Shown here piece after piece: positions 59,718-64,000 of a stretch of DNA of 64,000 bases (position 1 is its first letter; every line of letters begins with the position of its first letter). Source of the DNA: Ureibacillus xyleni (lineage in GTDB: Bacteria; Bacillota; Bacilli; Bacillales_A; Planococcaceae); NCBI RefSeq assembly GCF_900217795.1, contig NZ_OBMQ01000001.1:549011-613010 (forward strand), written 5' to 3'. The position numbers and the translations under genes were made by a program. The notes under the pieces are model-generated. The model worked only from the letters and a program-made list of their open reading frames with translations, did no database searches and was not told the origin of the DNA.

Positions 59718-61796
59718 ATGGCAGATTATTTAGTGATTGTAGAATCACCAGCAAAAGCAAAGACAATTGAAAGATATTTAGGAAAGAAATATAAAGTAAA
59801 AGCTTCAATTGGACATGTACGGGATTTACCACGTAGCCAAACGGGAATTGATACAGAAAATAATTATCAACCTAAGTATATTACGATACGAGGAAAAGGA
59901 CCTGTACTTCAAGATTTAAAATCAGCTGCAAAAAAGGCGAAAAAAATTTATCTCGCAGCCGACCCCGATCGTGAAGGAGAAGCAATTGCTTGGCATTTAG
60001 CAACAGCTTTAAATATCGATACAAATTCTGATTGTCGTGTCGTATTTAATGAAATTACAAAGGATGCAATTTTAGACTCTTTTAAAAATCCTCGTCCAAT
60101 AAATATGAATTTAGTAGATGCCCAACAAGCACGAAGAATTTTAGACAGACTTGTAGGATATAATATAAGCCCGATTTTATGGAAAAAGGTGAAAAAGGGT
60201 CTTTCAGCAGGGCGAGTACAATCAGTCGCTCTTCGTTTAATTATTGATCGGGAGGAAGAAATTAAAAATTTTGTTCCTGAAGAATATTGGACGATTGAAG
60301 GAGTCTTTGAAAAAGGCAAAAAACAATTTGATACACTTTTCTTTGGTTTCGGTAACGAAAAAATTAAACTATCAAATGAAGAACAGGTAAATTCAATTTT
60401 AAAGAGCTTAAAAGGTGACGAATTCCGAGTTACTAATGTAGTGAAAAAAGAACGTAGACGTAATGCAGCACCTGCTTTTACCACTTCTTCACTTCAACAG
60501 GAAGCAGCTAGAAAATTGAATTTCCGAGCGAAAAAAACTATGATGCTCGCTCAACAATTGTATGAAGGAATTGACATTGGGAAAAAAGAAGGTACGGTTG
60601 GGTTAATCACCTACATGAGAACAGACTCCACACGTATTTCTGATACTGCAAAAGCTGAAGCAGCAAACTATATCAATGAAAAATACGGCAAAGATTATTT
60701 AATTAGTGAAGAAAAGAAATCGAAAAAGGCTACCAATGCACAAGATGCCCACGAGGCGATTCGCCCAACGAGTGTGATGCGTGCTCCAGATGAGTTAAAA
60801 GAAGTTTTAAGTCGAGATCAACTCCGCTTATACCGCCTTATATGGGAACGTTTTATTGCAAGTCAAATGGCTCCAGCAATATTAGATACTGTAACGGTGG
60901 ATTTAAATAATGGAGATGTACAATTCCGTGCAAATGGATCTCATGTGAAATTTCCTGGTTTCATGAAATTATATATTGAAGGTACAGATGACCAAACTGA
61001 AGAAACGACAAAACTTCTCCCTGAGATGGAAGTTGGGGATATGGTTAAATCAATTGAAATCGAACCAAAACAACACTTTACTCAACCACCTCCTCGCTAT
61101 ACTGAAGCGCGTTTAGTAAAAGAGATGGAAGAACTTGGAATAGGACGTCCTTCTACGTACGCCCCAACACTCGATGTAATTCAAAAACGTGGGTATGTAC
61201 AATTAGATGCAAAACGATTTGTTCCTACAGAATTAGGTGAAATCGTCCATCAGTTTATGGTAGAGTTTTTCCCAGAAATCATCAATATTGAATTTACAGC
61301 AAAAATGGAAGAAGATCTGGATAAAATTGAAGAAGCTCAAACAAACTGGGTAAAGATCATCGATGAGTTTTATAAAGATTTTGAAAAACATGTAAAACAT
61401 GCTGATGAAGTGATGGAGAAAATTGAAATAAAAGATGAACCAGCTGGAGAAGATTGTGAAAAGTGTGGCTCGCCAATGGTTTATAAATTAGGTCGCTATG
61501 GTAAATTTATGGCTTGTTCGAATTTTCCAGAATGTCGCAATACAAAGGCGATTATGAAGCCGATTGGTGTAAAATGTCCAAGTTGTGATACTGGAGAAAT
61601 TGTAGAGCGTAAAAGTAAGACAAAGCGTACATTTTATGGTTGTAACACTTACCCAGAGTGCGATTTTGTATCTTGGGATAAGCCAATTAGTAGACCTTGT
61701 CCGAAATGTCATGCATTATTAATAGAGAAGAAAATTAAAAAAGGTGTTCAAATCCAATGTACAAAATGTGACTATGAGGAAGCACCAACACAATGA
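59718..61796 (+). CDS. topA: DNA topoisomerase I
   Basis: Relaxes negative supercoils by single-strand passage. 692 residues: TOPRIM domain at the N-terminus ([25 protein letters not shown]), active-site Tyr299 in [13 protein letters not shown], and three C-terminal zinc-ribbon repeats (Cys pairs from CEKCGS at ~575, CPSCDT at ~618 and CPKCHA at ~663). Strong ribosome site AAGGGGGAAG before ATG 59718. The preceding 213 bases hold no gene; the best promoter candidate there is TTGCAT (59603) with TGTTATACA (59621-59629), only 15 bases apart. Confidence 0.98.
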   Translation: MADYLVIVESPAKAKTIERYLGKKYKVKASIGHVRDLPRSQTGIDTENNYQPKYITIRGKGPVLQDLKSAAKKAKKIYLAADPDREGEAIAWHLATALNIDTNSDCRVVFNEITKDAILDSFKNPRPINMNLVDAQQARRILDRLVGYNISPILWKKVKKGLSAGRVQSVALRLIIDREEEIKNFVPEEYWTIEGVFEKGKKQFDTLFFGFGNEKIKLSNEEQVNSILKSLKGDEFRVTNVVKKERRRNAAPAFTTSSLQQEAARKLNFRAKKTMMLAQQLYEGIDIGKKEGTVGLITYMRTDSTRISDTAKAEAANYINEKYGKDYLISEEKKSKKATNAQDAHEAIRPTSVMRAPDELKEVLSRDQLRLYRLIWERFIASQMAPAILDTVTVDLNNGDVQFRANGSHVKFPGFMKLYIEGTDDQTEETTKLLPEMEVGDMVKSIEIEPKQHFTQPPPRYTEARLVKEMEELGIGRPSTYAPTLDVIQKRGYVQLDAKRFVPTELGEIVHQFMVEFFPEIINIEFTAKMEEDLDKIEEAQTNWVKIIDEFYKDFEKHVKHADEVMEKIEIKDEPAGEDCEKCGSPMVYKLGRYGKFMACSNFPECRNTKAIMKPIGVKCPSCDTGEIVERKSKTKRTFYGCNTYPECDFVSWDKPISRPCPKCHALLIEKKIKKGVQIQCTKCDYEEAPTQ

Positions 61797-61818
61797 TTTA
61801 GAAAGATGGTATAAAAAA

Positions 61819-63132
61819 ATGACAGAACAAATTGTTAATGTAATTGGTGCTGGTCTTGCAGGCAGTGAAGCAGCGTGGCAAATTGCAAAACGAGGCGTAA
61901 GAGTACGGCTATATGAAATGCGACCAGTTAAGCAAACACCTGCACACCATACAGATAAATTTGCTGAATTAGTGTGCTCTAACTCTTTACGAGCAAATTC
62001 TTTAACAAATGCAGTCGGAGTAATTAAAGAGGAAATGCGTATTTTAGATTCAGTGATAATTAAAGCTGCTGACAATGCGTCCGTTCCTGCTGGTGGCGCT
62101 CTTGCGGTTGACCGCCATGAATTTGCAGGTTTTGTTACAGAAACTGTAAAAAAACACCCGCTCGTTGAAGTGATAAACGAAGAAGTAACTGAAATTCCTG
62201 AAGGTGTCACGGTCATTGCAACTGGACCACTAACTTCTCCAGCGTTAGCGGAAAAAATTAAAGAACTCACAGGTCAGGAATATTTATATTTTTATGATGC
62301 AGCAGCTCCAATAGTTGAAAAAGACAGTATCAATATGGATAAAGTTTATTTAAAGTCCCGTTATGATAAAGGTGAAGCTGCGTATTTAAACTGTCCGATG
62401 ACTAAAGAGGAATTTGATGCATTCCGAGAGGCTCTAATAACTGCAGAATGTGCCCCATTAAAAGAATTTGAAAAAGAGAAATACTTTGAAGGGTGTATGC
62501 CGATTGAAGTGATGGCGTCGCGCGGGGAAAAGACAATGTTGTTTGGTCCTATGAAACCAGTAGGATTAGAAGATCCGAAAACTGGTAAACGTCCATATGC
62601 TGTTGTTCAATTACGCCAAGATGATGCAGCCGGGACACTTTATAATATTGTAGGCTTCCAAACCCATTTGAAATGGGGAGAGCAAAAACGCGTTCTATCT
62701 ATGATTCCAGGGCTTGAAAATGTGGAAATCGTACGTTATGGTGTGATGCATCGAAATACTTTTATTAATTCACCAACTGTTTTAAATAAAACTTATCAAC
62801 TAAGAGCAAATACTAATATCTTCTTTGCAGGTCAAATGACAGGTGTTGAGGGTTATGTAGAATCTGCAGGAAGTGGTTTAATAGCAGGTGTTAACGCTGC
62901 AAGACTAGCATTAGGACAAGAACTTATCGAGTTTCCAGTTGAAACAGCACTTGGTAGTATGGTGCGTTATATAACTGAAGCAGATCCGAAAAATTTCCAA
63001 CCAATGAATGTGAATTTCGGAATTTTCCCAGAGCTAGGTGAAAGAATTAAATCAAAGCAAGAGCGAGCAGAGCGTCATGCAGAACGAGCTTTAACGACAA
63101 TTCGAAATTTTATGAATAATCATACAATTTAA
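61819..63132 (+). CDS. trmFO: Methylenetetrahydrofolate-tRNA-(uracil-54-C5)-methyltransferase (FADH2-dependent)
   Basis: Makes ribothymidine 54 in the T-loop of tRNA using folate and FAD (Gid). ATG 61819 ([21 protein letters not shown]) begins the conserved sequence; only a weak AAAGATGG lies upstream, and in-frame ATG 61744 is inside topA. 437 residues with the FAD fingerprint [27 protein letters not shown] Cys region and [19 protein letters not shown]. It sits 22 bases after topA and is probably translated partly by reinitiation. Confidence 0.96.
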   Translation: MTEQIVNVIGAGLAGSEAAWQIAKRGVRVRLYEMRPVKQTPAHHTDKFAELVCSNSLRANSLTNAVGVIKEEMRILDSVIIKAADNASVPAGGALAVDRHEFAGFVTETVKKHPLVEVINEEVTEIPEGVTVIATGPLTSPALAEKIKELTGQEYLYFYDAAAPIVEKDSINMDKVYLKSRYDKGEAAYLNCPMTKEEFDAFREALITAECAPLKEFEKEKYFEGCMPIEVMASRGEKTMLFGPMKPVGLEDPKTGKRPYAVVQLRQDDAAGTLYNIVGFQTHLKWGEQKRVLSMIPGLENVEIVRYGVMHRNTFINSPTVLNKTYQLRANTNIFFAGQMTGVEGYVESAGSGLIAGVNAARLALGQELIEFPVETALGSMVRYITEADPKNFQPMNVNFGIFPELGERIKSKQERAERHAERALTTIRNFMNNHTI

Positions 63133-63138
63133 TTGATT

Positions 63139-63176
63139 AAGCCTTCGTAAATTGTTATAATTTATGAGGCTTTTTC
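63139..63176 (+). terminator. Terminator of topA-trmFO
   Basis: AAGCCTTCGTAAAT (63139-63152) pairs with ATTTATGAGGCTT (63160-63172), with minor mismatches, then TTTTTC. Confidence 0.88.
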
Positions 63177-63349
63177 TTTGTTATGAAATGAAGGTTTTGC
63201 CTAAATGGATAATAATTTTTTATTAATTCACTGAATTGTTAACTATTTACACAAATATGGCAGTATATCCGACAAAATGCTTGCGATATTTTCAGAATAA
63301 GATTAGTGTCAAAGTGACTATTTCTGATTTGGTTACAAGACAGGAGTAA

Positions 63350-63378
63350 TTGGACGAAATACAGTTCTCGTGTAGTAC
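63350..63378 (+). promoter_or_regulatory. Candidate promoter of xerC
   Basis: TTGGAC (63350-63355), 17-base spacer, TAGTAC (63373-63378), 23 bases before the TTG start. The rest of the 270-base gap after trmFO holds the terminator and nothing else recognisable. Confidence 0.45.
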
Positions 63379-63401
63379 ATTTTGATAGGAGGTGTATTAC
63401 G

Positions 63402-64000
63402 TTGCAAGTTGAGTCTAAAACTGCTTTGGAACAATTTATTCGTTATATACAGCTCGAAAAAAACTTCTCTGTACATACTGTTCGGGAATATGAATTTGAT
63501 ATAAAGGAATTTCTATCATTTTTAGTTACTGAATGTATTACAGACCTAAATGATGTTGAATATATCCATGCAAGAAACTATGTTACGAAGCTATATGATG
63601 ATAAAAAAGCCAGAACATCTATCTCTCGAAAAATTTCATCTATTCGGTCATTTTTCAAATTTTTAAATCGAGAGTTTGATTTAAATGATGCTGCTTTTCG
63701 CTCACTTTATCATCCAAAAAGAGAAAAACGACTACCGCACTTTTTTTATGAAGAAGAACTCTCTCAGTTATTTGAAAAAAATTTTGGAGAAGACCCTAAA
63801 TCTATTCGCAACATTGCCTTGCTAGAATTGCTGTATGCAACTGGAATACGTGTTAGTGAATGTACATCCATTGAGCTAGAAGATGTTGATTTGCACTATT
63901 CTATTATTCGGGTAATGGGGAAAGGGAGAAAGGAAAGAATCATTCCTTTTGGACAATTTGCTCATGACGCTTTAGTAAGGTACATCGATGAAGTTCGACC
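63402..64000 (+). CDS. xerC: Tyrosine recombinase XerC/CodV, 5' part (partial)
   Basis: Resolves chromosome dimers at dif with a XerD partner. Starts at TTG 63402, seven bases after AGGAGGTG, and runs off the window after 199 codons (of about 300). The N-terminal core-binding SAM-like domain (~1-90, LEQFIRYIQLEKNFSVHTVREYEFDI) is complete. The catalytic domain begins with the first catalytic Arg150 in YATGIRVSE and the Lys174 beta-hairpin GKGRKERIIPFG. The remaining His, Arg and Tyr lie outside. Position after trmFO matches codV of B. subtilis, normally followed by hslVU and codY. Confidence 0.96.
   Translation, partial: MQVESKTALEQFIRYIQLEKNFSVHTVREYEFDIKEFLSFLVTECITDLNDVEYIHARNYVTKLYDDKKARTSISRKISSIRSFFKFLNREFDLNDAAFRSLYHPKREKRLPHFFYEEELSQLFEKNFGEDPKSIRNIALLELLYATGIRVSECTSIELEDVDLHYSIIRVMGKGRKERIIPFGQFAHDALVRYIDEVR

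Overview
The window is a 64 kb stretch of a low-GC Bacillales chromosome, almost entirely single-copy housekeeping genes on the + strand. Gene order follows the Bacillus subtilis pyr to codV segment. Protein sequences, the many TTG starts, lepB between rplS and rbgA, and a SpoVM peptide point to an endospore-forming member of the Planococcaceae/Caryophanaceae (Lysinibacillus, Solibacillus or Ureibacillus type). The genus is inference. No insertion sequence, prophage, CRISPR array, tRNA or rRNA gene was seen.

Layout. 1-7913: distal half of the pyrimidine operon (3' end of pyrC, carA, carB, pyrK, pyrD, pyrF, pyrE). 7914-15031: the one accessory-looking stretch. It holds a 1060-residue membrane-anchored, glycoside-hydrolase-like protein on +, followed by a chemoreceptor and rqcH on -. 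15325-29373: yloC/yicC, gmk, rpoZ, a CoaC-only coaBC locus, priA, def, fmt, rsmB, rlmN, prpC, prkC, rsgA, rpe, thiN and spoVM. 29606-29951: rpmB on - with its own promoter and terminator. 30245-36105: yloU, fakA, sdaAB, sdaAA, recG. 36131-39838: the FapR-controlled lipid genes fapR, plsX, fabD and fabG, then acpP. 39925-52887: rnc, smc, ftsY, an MFS transporter, ylxM, ffh, rpsP, khpA, rimM, trmD, rplS, lepB, rbgA. 53000-64000: rnhB, ylqG, ylqH, sucC, sucD, dprA, topA, trmFO and the 5' part of xerC.

Functional grouping. The window links UMP synthesis, translation and ribosome maturation (def, fmt, rsmB, rlmN, rsgA, rbgA, rimM, trmD, rpsP, rplS, rpmB, rqcH), SRP targeting (ftsY, ylxM, ffh) with signal peptidase, PASTA kinase/phosphatase signalling, fatty-acid initiation and phospholipid entry, chromosome maintenance (smc, recG, priA, topA, xerC, dprA, rnhB), and two TCA-cycle genes. 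Many genes overlap by 1, 4, 8 or 17 bases and are probably translationally coupled.

Most worth a second look: the GH-like protein and the perfect palindrome in front of it; the CoaC gene lacking a fused CoaB domain; the missing remA between yicC and gmk; SpoVM with a lysine-rich tail and a possible sigma-E promoter inside thiN; the nested terminator/promoter/FapR operator before fapR; and the FliK-like/FlhB-like pair ylqG-ylqH, far from any flagellar gene. I did not find a convincing new multi-gene system. These are local oddities in a conserved chromosomal backbone.
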